From assembly GCA_017550685.1 (NCBI GenBank), contig JAFZOJ010000075.1, positions 1 to 33,754 of the forward strand: a stretch of 33,754 nucleotides of DNA. Reading direction: 5' to 3'. The stretch is from Treponema sp. GTDB taxonomy: Bacteria > Spirochaetota > Spirochaetia > Treponematales > Treponemataceae. This document shows, piece after piece, positions 7,683-15,665 of the stretch. Both the position numbers and the translations under genes were made by a program. The notes below the pieces were generated by a model. That model was not told the DNA's origin. It was given only the letters and a program-made list of their open reading frames with translations, and searched no databases. Every line of letters starts with the position of its first letter. Positions within the stretch are counted from its first letter, which is position 1.

Positions 7683-7983
7683 GCTGAAGGTATGTGTCTG
7701 CCAGTTCCGTTCTTGCTTCGTGGATCTGGCGGATAAGGTCGGCATTGTCCTGGAGCGCCTGTGCTTCTTCCAGAATCTGCTGGCCTGCTCCTTCGGCAGT
7801 GTATTTCTTTTCGTTGATAAGATATTTAAGCCTGAAAATTATTTCAACCTCGCGCTGAGTATAAACTCTGCGGCCACCCATATCCTTTTGCGGAGAAAAG
7901 CCCGGAACAACTTCTTCCCAGTAACGCAGTACATGAGCTTTAATGCCTGTAAGTTCTTCTACTTCACCGATTGAATAAGTCAT
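7612..7983 (-). CDS. MerR-family transcriptional regulator
   Basis: A 123-residue protein with an N-terminal MerR-type winged helix: 'YSIGEVEELTGIKAHVLRYWEE' is the helix-turn-helix and 'GGRRVYTQREVEIIFRLKYL' is the wing and third helix. A predicted coiled coil covers about residues 65-105. There are no conserved cysteines or other effector-binding signature, so the ligand, if any, is unknown. AAGGAGG lies seven bases before the ATG. It follows der by 20 bases and is probably the last gene of the ptsI-der-merR transcript. Its final 23 codons are antisense to the 3' end of comEB and look low in complexity, as if the gene had lost an earlier stop. Confidence 0.85.
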   Translation of the reverse strand: MTYSIGEVEELTGIKAHVLRYWEEVVPGFSPQKDMGGRRVYTQREVEIIFRLKYLINEKKYTAEGAGQQILEEAQALQDNADLIRQIHEARTELADTYLQLKRLSQACGQSAHTDSNEPQQHS

Positions 7984-8003
7984 TTTCCGGCCTCCTTATT
8001 TTC

Positions 8004-9485
8004 TTAGCGTTCTTCCCATTTCTGGCGGCTGCCTTTAAATTCAACCTGAATAGGAATATTGTCAAAGCCAAGGTCTTCCCTAATTCTGTTCTTAAGGTAG
8101 GTAACGTACGGTTCCGGAACAACCTCCGGGCGTGTAGCAAAAATCACAAAAGAAACAGGATTTGTGCTTGCCTGGGTCATATAACGGATCTTAAAATGTG
8201 CAGTCTTACTTGCAGGAGGAGGGTAGCGTTCAAGCCAGTCCTGCAGCGCATTGTTGAGCGATGCGGTTCCAATCTTGCGGTTAAGCTGCTCGTAAAGTTC
8301 AATCGCCGTATTGAGCAGGTCCTTAATTCCTTTGCCCTCGAGTGCAGACAGCGGCAAAATCGGAGCAAAATCCATCTGACCAAACATTATGTTTATCCAT
8401 TCGCGAACCTGTTTTACAGCCTTGTTGTTCTGTTCTTCGCGCAGGTCCCACTTGTTCAGTACAAAAATAATTCCGCGTCCCTTTTCAAAAGCCAGTGAGC
8501 AGATTTTTTTATCCTGTTCGGCAAGTCCTTCTACCGCATCAATCAAAAGGAAAACAACATCGCATTCGTCCAGAGTTTTGATGGCACGGTTTACGGAATA
8601 ATATTCAACATCATCATGAACCTTGGCCTTGCGTCTTATTCCCGCAGTATCCAGTACATGAAAGTTGCGTCCGCCGTAAGAAAAATCTCCTTCTACAACA
8701 TCTCGGGTGGTTCCTGCATAATCGCATACAATGGAATTTTCCGAATGTGTAAGGCGGTTTGAAAGTGTAGACTTGCCTGTATTTGGCTTACCAAGTATTG
8801 CAATTTTAATAGGTCTGTCTGTAGACAAAACCCTAACCTTGCTAAAGTCGCAGCGGTCTGTAATAAGGTCTGTAAGTTCACTTATTCTGTCGCCGTGTTC
8901 TGCAGAAATAAAGATAAGGTTTTCAAAACCAAAGCGTGCATAGTTCCAGGCTTCGGCTTCGTTGCGTCCGCCTTCTGTTTTGTTTACGGCTGCAATAAGC
9001 TTTTTCATGTATGGGCGCATCTTAAGAATAAACTCTTCATCTTCTCCCGTAATTTCGCCGGAATCCAAAAGCAGAATTACAACATCTGCACGGTCTATCA
9101 TATCAAGCGAGCGTTCTACTACGTAATCATCCATCTCTGCTTCTTTTGTACCTATGTCGCGTGTAAGCTTGTAACCGCCTGTATCTACAAGGTGAACAGG
9201 CTTGCCGTTCATAATCGCGGTTGCTTCTACAGGGTCGCGGGTAACTCCGGGCTGGTCGTTGGTTATGGCAATGCGCTTGTGCAAAAATCTGTTGAACAAG
9301 GTAGACTTGCCTACATTAGGACGCCCTGCAATTACAACCAGCGGCAGTCCTTCGTATTCTGCATCAGGCGGAAATTCCTGTGCGCCGGACTGAGCCTCGT
9401 CTATAAAATCAGGCATTTGTTGAGGTGTCTGCTGTTCTTCTTCTTTTGGTTTTGAAAAATCCGGTTTATTCTTTTTTTTAGCCAT
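8004..9485 (-). CDS. der: Ribosome-assembly GTPase Der (EngA)
   Basis: Essential GTPase with two tandem G domains that helps the 50S ribosomal subunit mature. Total 493 residues. The first G domain starts with GRPNVGKST at about 54-62 followed by DTGG; the second starts with GKPNTGKST near residue 231 and has 'DTAGIRRKAKV' and NKWD. The C-terminal 110 residues are the KH-like RNA-binding domain ('HFKIRYMTQA', 'PIQVEFKGS'). The first 45 residues are an acidic and glutamine-rich extension absent from most Der proteins, which begin directly with the first P-loop. The start is four bases after the ptsI stop, so the two are co-transcribed. Confidence 0.97.
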   Translation of the reverse strand: MAKKKNKPDFSKPKEEEQQTPQQMPDFIDEAQSGAQEFPPDAEYEGLPLVVIAGRPNVGKSTLFNRFLHKRIAITNDQPGVTRDPVEATAIMNGKPVHLVDTGGYKLTRDIGTKEAEMDDYVVERSLDMIDRADVVILLLDSGEITGEDEEFILKMRPYMKKLIAAVNKTEGGRNEAEAWNYARFGFENLIFISAEHGDRISELTDLITDRCDFSKVRVLSTDRPIKIAILGKPNTGKSTLSNRLTHSENSIVCDYAGTTRDVVEGDFSYGGRNFHVLDTAGIRRKAKVHDDVEYYSVNRAIKTLDECDVVFLLIDAVEGLAEQDKKICSLAFEKGRGIIFVLNKWDLREEQNNKAVKQVREWINIMFGQMDFAPILPLSALEGKGIKDLLNTAIELYEQLNRKIGTASLNNALQDWLERYPPPASKTAHFKIRYMTQASTNPVSFVIFATRPEVVPEPYVTYLKNRIREDLGFDNIPIQVEFKGSRQKWEER

Positions 9486-9489
9486 GATA

Positions 9490-11205
9490 TTAGAACCTGT
9501 TCAATCTGTTATCAGAAATTGCCTTGAGCTCTTGAATTGTAAAGCGGCTCAAAAGCTCCTTTGCACTCGAAATCATTTTTGGGCTCATACTCAAGTTGCG
9601 TATACCCATTCCGGCAAGCACCATAATACTGTCTGCACGTCCTGCCATTTCTCCGCATACCGAAACAGGAATACCTGCTGTCTGGGCAGAGGTCAATGTT
9701 GCCTGAATAAGACGCAGAACAGCAAGATTAAATTCATCATACAGGTCCGAAACATGCTGGTTTTCGCGGTCTACACCAAGCGTATACTGTGTAAGGTCGT
9801 TTGTACCAAGGCTGAAAAAATCACTCTGTCTTGCAAGGCAGTCGCTGGTAATTGCGGCCGAAGCAGTTTCGACCATTATTCCTACCGGTGTATCCGGATT
9901 AAAATCAATTTTTTCTGCAGTAAGCTCATCCTTTACCTGTTTGATAAGCTCTTTTGCCTGCTTTACCTGTTCTACGCACGAAATAAGCGGAAGCATAATC
10001 TGAAGGTTGCCGTAAACGCTGGCACGATAAAGGGCACGCAGCTGGGTTTTAAAAACATTAGGGCATTCAAGACTAAGGCGGATTGCACGCAGGCCCATAA
10101 GAGGATTTTTTTCTTCAAAGACCGGCATATCTACCGAGTTAATGAGCTTGTCTCCACCGGCATCGAGCGTACGGATTGTAACCGGCTTGTCTCCCATAAC
10201 TTCCAGAACCTGCTTGTAGGCTTCGAACTGGGTCTGCTCGCTAAAGGATCGGGCTGCCGCATTCAGCGAAGCACCGTTCTGGCTCATGTATAAAAATTCT
10301 GTACGGAAAAGTCCTATGCCGTCTGCACCTTCTGCACGCGCAATTTCTGCTTCTTCCGGGGTACCGATGTTTGCATAAAGCTTGAACTGGGTACCATCCT
10401 GAGTAACAGCGGGCTTGTCCAAAAACTTTTTGAGCTCCAGCTTGTGGGCAAACTCTGCACGGATTTTTTCCTTATATTCATCAATTGTTGTACGGTCAGG
10501 GCTTATTAAAACTTCTGCACTGGTACCGTCAATAATTACTGTTTCGCCGTTGTGAACCTTTTTGTTAATATCTTCAAGGCCTGTGATTGTAGGAATGCCG
10601 TAGTTGCGGGCAAGAATTACAACGTGTGATGAAACGCCGCCTTCGCTCAGGGCAAGACCCGCAATCTTTCGCTTGGAAAGGATGATTGTGTCCGAAGAGC
10701 TGAGCGCATTGGCAAAAATAACTGCTCCGTCGGGTACATTGTTTATATCAAACGGGTGAATATCAAGCATTTCGTCCAGTACGCGGCCAAAAACATCGGT
10801 AATATCCTGTGCACGTTCAGAAAGATAGTCGTTTCCTGATTGTCGGAGCCTCTGGGCGTATTCTTCTGCCTTAAAGTTGAGGGAGTATTCTATATTAAAG
10901 AGTTCTTTTTCGTAAAATTCGCGGGTTTCCTTTAAGAAAACAGGGTCTTCCAGCATAAGGATATAGGTTTCAAAAACTTCACGCTGGATTTTATCCTTGG
11001 CATCGGTCTTGGAAAGGGATTCAAGATAATTTGTAAGCTCAAAAATTACTGACTGGCTTGCATTTTCAAAACGGTTCCAGCCGTCGTTCAGCTGGTCAAT
11101 CTTTATGTGATGCTGAGAAATTGCTCTTTTTACGGGATCTGGAATTACAAATGCTGTACCAATTCCAATTCCGTCTGCGGCAGGAATGCCTAAAAATACT
11201 TCCAT
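9490..11205 (-). CDS. ptsI: Phosphoenolpyruvate-protein phosphotransferase (PTS enzyme I)
   Basis: First enzyme of the sugar phosphotransferase system; it takes phosphate from phosphoenolpyruvate onto a histidine and passes it to HPr. The 571 residues match enzyme I. The active histidine is H194 in GGVSSHVVILAR. The C-terminal TIM-barrel half has 'GLFRTEFLYM', 'RTLDAGGDK', 'LGTNDLTQYTLGVDR' and 'VCGEMAG', the last with the catalytic cysteine. No HPr or enzyme II gene is visible here. A TGA-TATAAT box ends six bases before the ATG with no Shine-Dalgarno. It is the first gene of ptsI-der-merR. Confidence 0.97.
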   Translation of the reverse strand: MEVFLGIPAADGIGIGTAFVIPDPVKRAISQHHIKIDQLNDGWNRFENASQSVIFELTNYLESLSKTDAKDKIQREVFETYILMLEDPVFLKETREFYEKELFNIEYSLNFKAEEYAQRLRQSGNDYLSERAQDITDVFGRVLDEMLDIHPFDINNVPDGAVIFANALSSSDTIILSKRKIAGLALSEGGVSSHVVILARNYGIPTITGLEDINKKVHNGETVIIDGTSAEVLISPDRTTIDEYKEKIRAEFAHKLELKKFLDKPAVTQDGTQFKLYANIGTPEEAEIARAEGADGIGLFRTEFLYMSQNGASLNAAARSFSEQTQFEAYKQVLEVMGDKPVTIRTLDAGGDKLINSVDMPVFEEKNPLMGLRAIRLSLECPNVFKTQLRALYRASVYGNLQIMLPLISCVEQVKQAKELIKQVKDELTAEKIDFNPDTPVGIMVETASAAITSDCLARQSDFFSLGTNDLTQYTLGVDRENQHVSDLYDEFNLAVLRLIQATLTSAQTAGIPVSVCGEMAGRADSIMVLAGMGIRNLSMSPKMISSAKELLSRFTIQELKAISDNRLNRF

Positions 11206-11211
11206 AGAACA

Positions 11212-11220
11212 ATTATATCA
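11212..11220 (-). promoter_or_regulatory. Extended -10 promoter of ptsI
   Basis: Read on the minus strand this is TGA-TATAAT, then six bases, then the ptsI ATG, the same geometry as at cdd and pcrA. The space between ptsI and the end of the neighbouring PAP2 gene is only 24 bases. Confidence 0.65.
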
Positions 11221-11229
11221 TAAAATGCG

Positions 11230-12069
11230 TTAAAATGAAAATGCCAGATTAATTCCTGCAGGTGTAAAGGACAATTCTGTGCTGCCGTGGCGGTTTACTT
11301 CAAATTTGCTGTAAAAATCCTTTGTGTGCATGTATGGAACTGCAATACCGCAGATGGTACCTATGAGAGCTCCCGCAAAAACATCGGAGAAAAAGTGGTT
11401 TCCGCTGGCCATGCGCAAAGCCCCTGTGAGTGTTGCTATTCCAAATGAAGCGCCTGCAACTGCATATTTCCATTTTGAGTCCGGGAAGCACTGGCAAAAG
11501 ACCATTGTGGTAAAGGCGGCTCCCGAAAAAGCCAGGGTTGTGTGTCCCGACGGGAATGAACAGTTCCAGTCTCCGTCATCCACTTTTTTCTGAGGATAAT
11601 TGTCAAAGTACATGTATGGGCGGGCCCTGTAAACTGTAAGCTTGATCCATTCCTTTATTCCGTTGGCAAAAAGCAGGGTTTCGGCATACATTACGCCTAT
11701 TGTAAGCCATTCGTTTGAAGGCAGAATGCCAAAAAGGGCCGGTGTCATAAGCGCAAGGCCGCAGGTTACTGTACCGGTTATATGAAGTCCCTTGCTGTAT
11801 GGGCGTGCAAAAAGCATATCCAGGTCGGGAATGTCTTTTTTGTCATATTCTGCAGGGTCGTAATTGTTCTTTTTGATTTTGACTATTTTATCAAAAACAA
11901 TGGCTGAGCCCGAAAGCGCAGTGCCAAGCCCAAGCTGAATGCCTTCATTTACGGGGTTGAGTGCAAAAGGCTGCGCATAATTAAACGAAAGTGAATGAAG
12001 AGGACTTGTGCCCAACAAAAGGCACAATACAATCAGGTGTCGGCTAAGCTTTTTCTTAAGTTTATTCAT
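11230..12069 (-). CDS. PAP2-superfamily phosphatase with signal peptide
   Basis: A 279-residue membrane-associated acid phosphatase of the PAP2 family, which removes phosphate from lipids such as phosphatidate or undecaprenyl pyrophosphate. An N-terminal signal segment (residues 10-27) precedes several hydrophobic helices. The three phosphatase motifs are present: K-x6-R-P in 'KLTVYRARPY', PSGHT, and 'RMASGNHFFSDVFAG' (the third motif with R, H and D). The last 25 residues form a short strand-like tail ending in phenylalanine, which might insert in an outer membrane; that is only a suggestion. It overlaps the upstream PAP2 gene by eight bases and ends the six-gene operon. Confidence 0.88.
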   Translation of the reverse strand: MNKLKKKLSRHLIVLCLLLGTSPLHSLSFNYAQPFALNPVNEGIQLGLGTALSGSAIVFDKIVKIKKNNYDPAEYDKKDIPDLDMLFARPYSKGLHITGTVTCGLALMTPALFGILPSNEWLTIGVMYAETLLFANGIKEWIKLTVYRARPYMYFDNYPQKKVDDGDWNCSFPSGHTTLAFSGAAFTTMVFCQCFPDSKWKYAVAGASFGIATLTGALRMASGNHFFSDVFAGALIGTICGIAVPYMHTKDFYSKFEVNRHGSTELSFTPAGINLAFSF

Positions 12070-12733
12070 TTGCGGCTTCCTTGGATGCTGTAGAAGGTGT
12101 AAGGCTCTGGTACAAGGTTATGAGTGCAAGTGAAACAAGAACTCCTCCCACAATATCTGTAAACCAGTGAACTCCGCTCAAGAGTCTGCCTACAATTGTC
12201 AGTGCCATGACTGCAAGGCAGAAGGTTCTTATTGTGGTGAGTATAACTGTACCTTTGGTTGTTTCGTTTTTAATAAAAAAGCCTGAAGCGCGGTAAGCTG
12301 TTCCAAAAATTGTAAGGATGAGCATTGTGTGTGTGGAAGGGTAGGATGGTTCAAGTCCTTCGTCCAGAATAACTGGCCTGTAGTTTATGGCAAGCTTTTC
12401 AAACAGTACGTAAAGAATAATTACGATGATGTAAACAAGTCCAAGCCACAGGAGTCTTGAGTCCACCTTGCGCAGGCTTTTTCCCTTAATAAGCTGAACT
12501 AAACCAAGCAGGGCAAAGGCAGCGGCAGCAAGCAGGGCAAGTACACCAAACATCTGTGTAAGCTCGTAGCCGTAGGAGTTTGTGCCAAGCAGCTGGTGAA
12601 CCCAGATATTAACACCGGCAAATCCTACAAGGGAATTTTCCGGGCCGACCGGGAGTACATCTACAAATTTTACCAGAACTGTAAAAACAACAAAAAGAAT
12701 ACCGAATAAAACAGGTTTTATAAATCGCTTCAT
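12062..12733 (-). CDS. PAP2-superfamily membrane phosphatase
   Basis: A 223-residue integral membrane protein with about six hydrophobic helices. PAP2 motifs are 'KLAINYRPV', P-S-T-H-T (the usual motif is PSGH, so the glycine is replaced by threonine) and 'RLLSGVHWFTDIVGG' with the catalytic histidine and aspartate. Its ATG overlaps the larC stop as ATGA (12730-12733) and there is no separate ribosome binding site, so translation should be coupled to larC. Substrate unknown; a role in recycling lipid carriers or trimming lipid phosphates is the family default. Confidence 0.85.
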   Translation of the reverse strand: MKRFIKPVLFGILFVVFTVLVKFVDVLPVGPENSLVGFAGVNIWVHQLLGTNSYGYELTQMFGVLALLAAAAFALLGLVQLIKGKSLRKVDSRLLWLGLVYIIVIILYVLFEKLAINYRPVILDEGLEPSYPSTHTMLILTIFGTAYRASGFFIKNETTKGTVILTTIRTFCLAVMALTIVGRLLSGVHWFTDIVGGVLVSLALITLYQSLTPSTASKEAANE

Positions 12734-14013
12734 AGTATGTTTTTATTGTACAAACTTGAAGTTATTTCGTCTATGCTCAGGTTGGTTTTACGGGCAATGG
12801 CGGCAAGGTCCTCGTACTCGGGTTTGGCTTTTTTTACACCAAAGCCTTCTGCTCTTTTTATGCGGATTGGACCAAATTCTGTATCTACAGTCTCAATTGT
12901 TCTGTCCAGTCCGTAGCGGTTGCTTACGTTTTCCCTTACGCCAAGTGTTGTTGTGTATTTGAATATAGCCTGAAGAATCTTCTGCTTGTCTTGCTCGCGG
13001 CACATTACGCACAAAAGGTTTCCGGGGCGTGATTTTTTCATTGTTACAGGAATTGTGTAAACTTCGAGTGCGCCTGCTTCAAAAAGCTTTTCCATGGCAA
13101 AGGCAATGCGTTCGGCGCTTATATCGTCCAGGTTGCAGGTGTATTCAAGAATCTGTTCGGGTTTTTCTTCTGCGTCTCCAAGCATGGCGCGTACACAGTT
13201 GGCGGCTTCAAAATCTTTTTTACCCATGCCGTAGCCTATGTTTTCCAGGGTCATAGAAGGCATGGAGCCAAAGCCTTGTACAAAATATTTGAGCAGGGCG
13301 GCGCCTGTAGGGGTACAGAGTTCTCCTTCGATGTGGCCGCTTTGTATTGGAATGTCTTTGAGGATGAGTGCTGTGGCCGGAGCCGGTACCGGTAAGATTC
13401 CGTGTGCGCAGTGAACATGGCCAAAGCCTACATTTACAGGGGAAGCACAGATTTTCTGCGGTGCAATTTTTTTGAAAAGAAGGCAGGCGGCGGTAATGTC
13501 GGCAACTGCGTCCATTGTTCCAACCTCGTGGAAATGAATGTCGGTAACAGGTACGCCGTGTACGCTGCTTTCTGCCTGTGCAATTATATTGTAAACCTTG
13601 ATGACGCTTTGTTTTACATCATCAGGAATTTTTAATGAATTGATTATCTGTTCAATTTCTGCCATTGAGGAATGGTGGTGGTGATGATGGTGTTCGTGGT
13701 CGTCGTGATGATGATGGTGATGGTGATGATCGTGGTGATCGTGATCTTCGTGGGGCCCTTCGAGAGCCTCAGGGACCCCATGGTGTTCATAAACTGAGCC
13801 TTCCTCTTGGCCGTCGATTGTGACTTTAAAGTGGGTGCCGGTTATGCCGCATTTTACAGAAGGCTCTGCGGTAATGCTTACACCGGGAATGCCCGCTTCG
13901 TTTATTTCCTGCAAAAAAGCTTTTTTTTCTTCTTCGTTTAAAAGTTCATAAAGTGCAGAGCCAAGCATGTCGCCTGCCGCACCCATAGGAAGATCTAAAT
14001 ATAAAGTTTTCAT
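12730..14013 (-). CDS. larC: LarC, nickel insertion protein for the nickel-pincer nucleotide cofactor
   Basis: LarC puts nickel into the pyridinium bisthiocarboxylate mononucleotide to make the NPN cofactor of lactate racemase and related enzymes. The 427 residues begin 'LYLDLPMGAAGDML', the family start. A histidine-rich loop at about 77-114 has roughly 22 histidines, likely a nickel reservoir. The C-terminal half contains 'LEYTCNLDDISAERIAF' and 'NLLCVMC', as in LarC. In some lactobacilli LarC needs a programmed frameshift between two frames; here it is one frame. GGAG lies before the ATG. A palindromic repeat (13751-13780) lies inside the histidine-rich loop and is translated as part of the protein. 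Confidence 0.93.
   Translation of the reverse strand: MKTLYLDLPMGAAGDMLGSALYELLNEEEKKAFLQEINEAGIPGVSITAEPSVKCGITGTHFKVTIDGQEEGSVYEHHGVPEALEGPHEDHDHHDHHHHHHHHDDHEHHHHHHHSSMAEIEQIINSLKIPDDVKQSVIKVYNIIAQAESSVHGVPVTDIHFHEVGTMDAVADITAACLLFKKIAPQKICASPVNVGFGHVHCAHGILPVPAPATALILKDIPIQSGHIEGELCTPTGAALLKYFVQGFGSMPSMTLENIGYGMGKKDFEAANCVRAMLGDAEEKPEQILEYTCNLDDISAERIAFAMEKLFEAGALEVYTIPVTMKKSRPGNLLCVMCREQDKQKILQAIFKYTTTLGVRENVSNRYGLDRTIETVDTEFGPIRIKRAEGFGVKKAKPEYEDLAAIARKTNLSIDEITSSLYNKNIL
13751..13780. repeat. Palindromic element inside the larC reading frame
   Basis: A dyad with arms TGGGGCCCT and AGGGACCCCA around an inner GAG/CTC pair. Its 24-base core differs at one base from the reverse complement of the intergenic element at 21960-21987. 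It is translated without a frame break as GVPEALEGP, at about residues 79-87 of LarC, next to the histidine-rich stretch. Confidence 0.8.
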
Positions 14014-14777
14014 TTTTTCTCCGGTTTTGCCCGCATATGATTAATTCTGCTGGCAAGAAAACCAGCCCCAAATCCGTTATCAATATTTACTACGCTTACA
14101 CCGCTTGCACAGGAATTAAGCATGGAAAGTAAAGCAGAAAGGCCTTCAAAAGCCGATCCGTATCCCACGCTGGTTGGCACTGCAATAACGGGACAGTCTG
14201 CAAGTCCTCCAATCACACTGGCAAGTGCTCCTTCCATACCGGCAATTGCAATAATAACCGAAGCGTTCATAACCTGGTCCATGTGCGAAAGCAGCCGGTG
14301 GAGTCCTGCAACCCCTACATCATAAAGGCGTTCAACCTTGTTGCCCAGTGCTTCTGCCGTAAGAGCAGCTTCCTCTGCAACAGGAATATCACTCGTTCCT
14401 CCGGTTGCAACAACAATTGTACCAAGACCGTCCGGAGCAGGAAGCTTGCCTGCAATTCCAATGTGTGCGCCCTTGTGGTAATCAATCTGTATTTCTTTTT
14501 GAACAGCGGCGGCCTTTTGTTCATCCATTCTTGTAATAAGGATGGTGTCCTGACCGGCCTGCTGTAAAGTACGAACAATCTGAATAATCTGATCAGGGGT
14601 TTTTCCCGCTCCGTATATAACCTCGGCGGCCCCCTGTCTTGTTTTTCTGTGTAAATCTACTTTTGCAAATCCAAGATCTTCAAAAGGCTGCTGCTTGAGC
14701 TTAAGAAGTGCATCTTCTGCAGATACCTTTCCGTCTCTCACAGCCTCCAGAAGTGTCAAAATATCGTAGTTCATCAC
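14010..14777 (-). CDS. larB: LarB, pyridinium-3,5-biscarboxylic acid mononucleotide synthase
   Basis: First enzyme of nickel-pincer cofactor synthesis: it carboxylates and hydrolyses nicotinic acid adenine dinucleotide. The 255 residues have a helical N-terminal third and a PurE/AIR-carboxylase-like C-terminal domain: ATGGTSD (124-130), AGMEGALASVIGG, PTSVGYG (201-207) and 'NIDNGFGAGF'. C223 in LNSCASG sits where the catalytic cysteine is in known LarB. Two ATG codons in a row (14777 and 14774) are possible starts. The stop overlaps larC by four bases. The sulphur transferase larE and racemase larA are not in the window. Confidence 0.93.
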   Translation of the reverse strand: MMNYDILTLLEAVRDGKVSAEDALLKLKQQPFEDLGFAKVDLHRKTRQGAAEVIYGAGKTPDQIIQIVRTLQQAGQDTILITRMDEQKAAAVQKEIQIDYHKGAHIGIAGKLPAPDGLGTIVVATGGTSDIPVAEEAALTAEALGNKVERLYDVGVAGLHRLLSHMDQVMNASVIIAIAGMEGALASVIGGLADCPVIAVPTSVGYGSAFEGLSALLSMLNSCASGVSVVNIDNGFGAGFLASRINHMRAKPEKK

Positions 14778-14790
14778 TTATTTCCACAGC

Positions 14791-15102
14791 TTAGTTTTTG
14801 TGGAGTGCTCCCTTTACTACGCCTTTTGGATCTTTAATTAAAACAATTACGAGCCAGATGATAAGTCCAAGTGCTACAACTGAAAGTCCAAGATAAAGAT
14901 CATTGAGCATATCCAGTGGTGCAGGAACAAAAGAATCTGCTCCTTCTTCGGCATAGGCAAAAACTGCGTCTATGAACCACATCAAAGAAGCGCCCCAGTA
15001 CATAAGGCAGAGGGTTCCAGCCTTAAGCTTGCGTGCTTCTTCGTTTTTATACCAGATATATGTACAGATAATTGCGGCAAAAACAGTTGTAAGAAGTGTC
15101 AT
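14791..15102 (-). CDS. Small membrane protein of the lar operon (unknown function)
   Basis: A 103-residue protein I cannot assign. Hydrophobic stretches at about 1-18, 29-50 and 69-92 suggest three membrane helices. The loop between the second and third is acidic ('AYAEEGADSF') and the C-terminus is basic, which predicts a cytoplasmic tail. AGGAGG lies before the ATG, and its start overlaps the end of the upstream membrane gene by four bases. Thirteen bases separate it from larB. Constant tight packing with larB and larC suggests a role in cofactor supply, lactate or nickel handling, but nothing in the sequence proves it. Confidence 0.8.
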   Translation of the reverse strand: MTLLTTVFAAIICTYIWYKNEEARKLKAGTLCLMYWGASLMWFIDAVFAYAEEGADSFVPAPLDMLNDLYLGLSVVALGLIIWLVIVLIKDPKGVVKGALHKN

Positions 15103-15491
15103 GCTAGACCTCCTGCAACGGCATTTGCGGCATCGGGCTTTTTATCACCGCGTTTTTCAATCAGAGTGGTTACCCCGACCATTATTCCCCAGACGGCGGT
15201 AACAAGCAGTGCCATACTTACACCGGCTGTAGCCATTTCGTGCAGCATTTCGGCAGCTTCTCCGTTTTCTACGGCTGTAAGGAATGGGAAGAAAGGAACA
15301 ACTTCTCCGTGCCATACGTGTTCAAAAGCTAAAAGTGCTGATCCACCCCAGAGCATTTTATTGAGCCAGCCGATTTTTGTAGAAAAAAGTACCTTTGGAT
15401 GCTCTCCGTCTTTGATTTCTTTATTTTTGATGATTTTTCCTGCAATAGTTGTAATGATTGCTTCTGCTGCAGGAACTGTAAAACATGCCAT
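15099..15491 (-). CDS. Small membrane protein with histidine-bearing helix, first gene of the lar operon
   Basis: A 130-residue protein of unknown function. A predicted amphipathic N-terminus ('PAAEAIITTIAGKII') is followed by a highly charged loop and two hydrophobic helices at about 47-72 and 88-110. Between them lies E-H-V-W-H-G-E and later L-H-E-M, so several histidines and acidic residues lie at the edge of the membrane and could bind a metal. AGGAGG at 15498-15503 is six bases from the ATG. It heads the six-gene operon down to 11230. Homologues are, as I recall, common among anaerobes, but I know no characterised member. Confidence 0.82.
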   Translation of the reverse strand: MACFTVPAAEAIITTIAGKIIKNKEIKDGEHPKVLFSTKIGWLNKMLWGGSALLAFEHVWHGEVVPFFPFLTAVENGEAAEMLHEMATAGVSMALLVTAVWGIMVGVTTLIEKRGDKKPDAANAVAGGLA

Positions 15492-15520
15492 TTATTGCCT
15501 CCTGTTTTAATTATGTTATC

Positions 15521-15526
15521 ATTATA
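15521..15526 (-). promoter_or_regulatory. -10 box of the lar operon
   Basis: TATAAT on the minus strand inside GGTGTATAATG. The same string precedes the superoxide reductase gene at 23088-23093. The box is about 30 bases before the ATG, leaving room for a normal leader with the AGGAGG site at 15498-15503. Confidence 0.6.
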
Positions 15527-15618
15527 CACCCTGCAAACCCAAAAAAATATAAAAATTTGTTACATTTATTGTAAATTTATGCTGAACTAAAAAAAAATCC
15601 CCGCTCTGTTAAAAAGTA

Positions 15619-15627
15619 TGGTATAAT
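15619..15627 (+). promoter_or_regulatory. Extended -10 promoter of the chemoreceptor gene
   Basis: TGG followed by TATAAT, about 38 bases before the ATG at 15666. A ribosome binding site GGGAG is present at 15655-15659, so unlike the leaderless genes this transcript has a leader. Confidence 0.6.
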
Positions 15628-15665
15628 ATAAAAATACAAAATCAAACGTTTTCAGGGAGCATATA

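Noticed and set aside
9484..10293. 269-codon plus-strand open frame
   Set aside because: It lies wholly antisense to ptsI, has no ribosome binding site and the translation is low-quality; ptsI is certain.
12730..14013. Programmed frameshift in larC, as in the larC1/larC2 arrangement of lactobacilli
   Set aside because: Here N- and C-terminal domains are in one continuous frame with no shift site needed.
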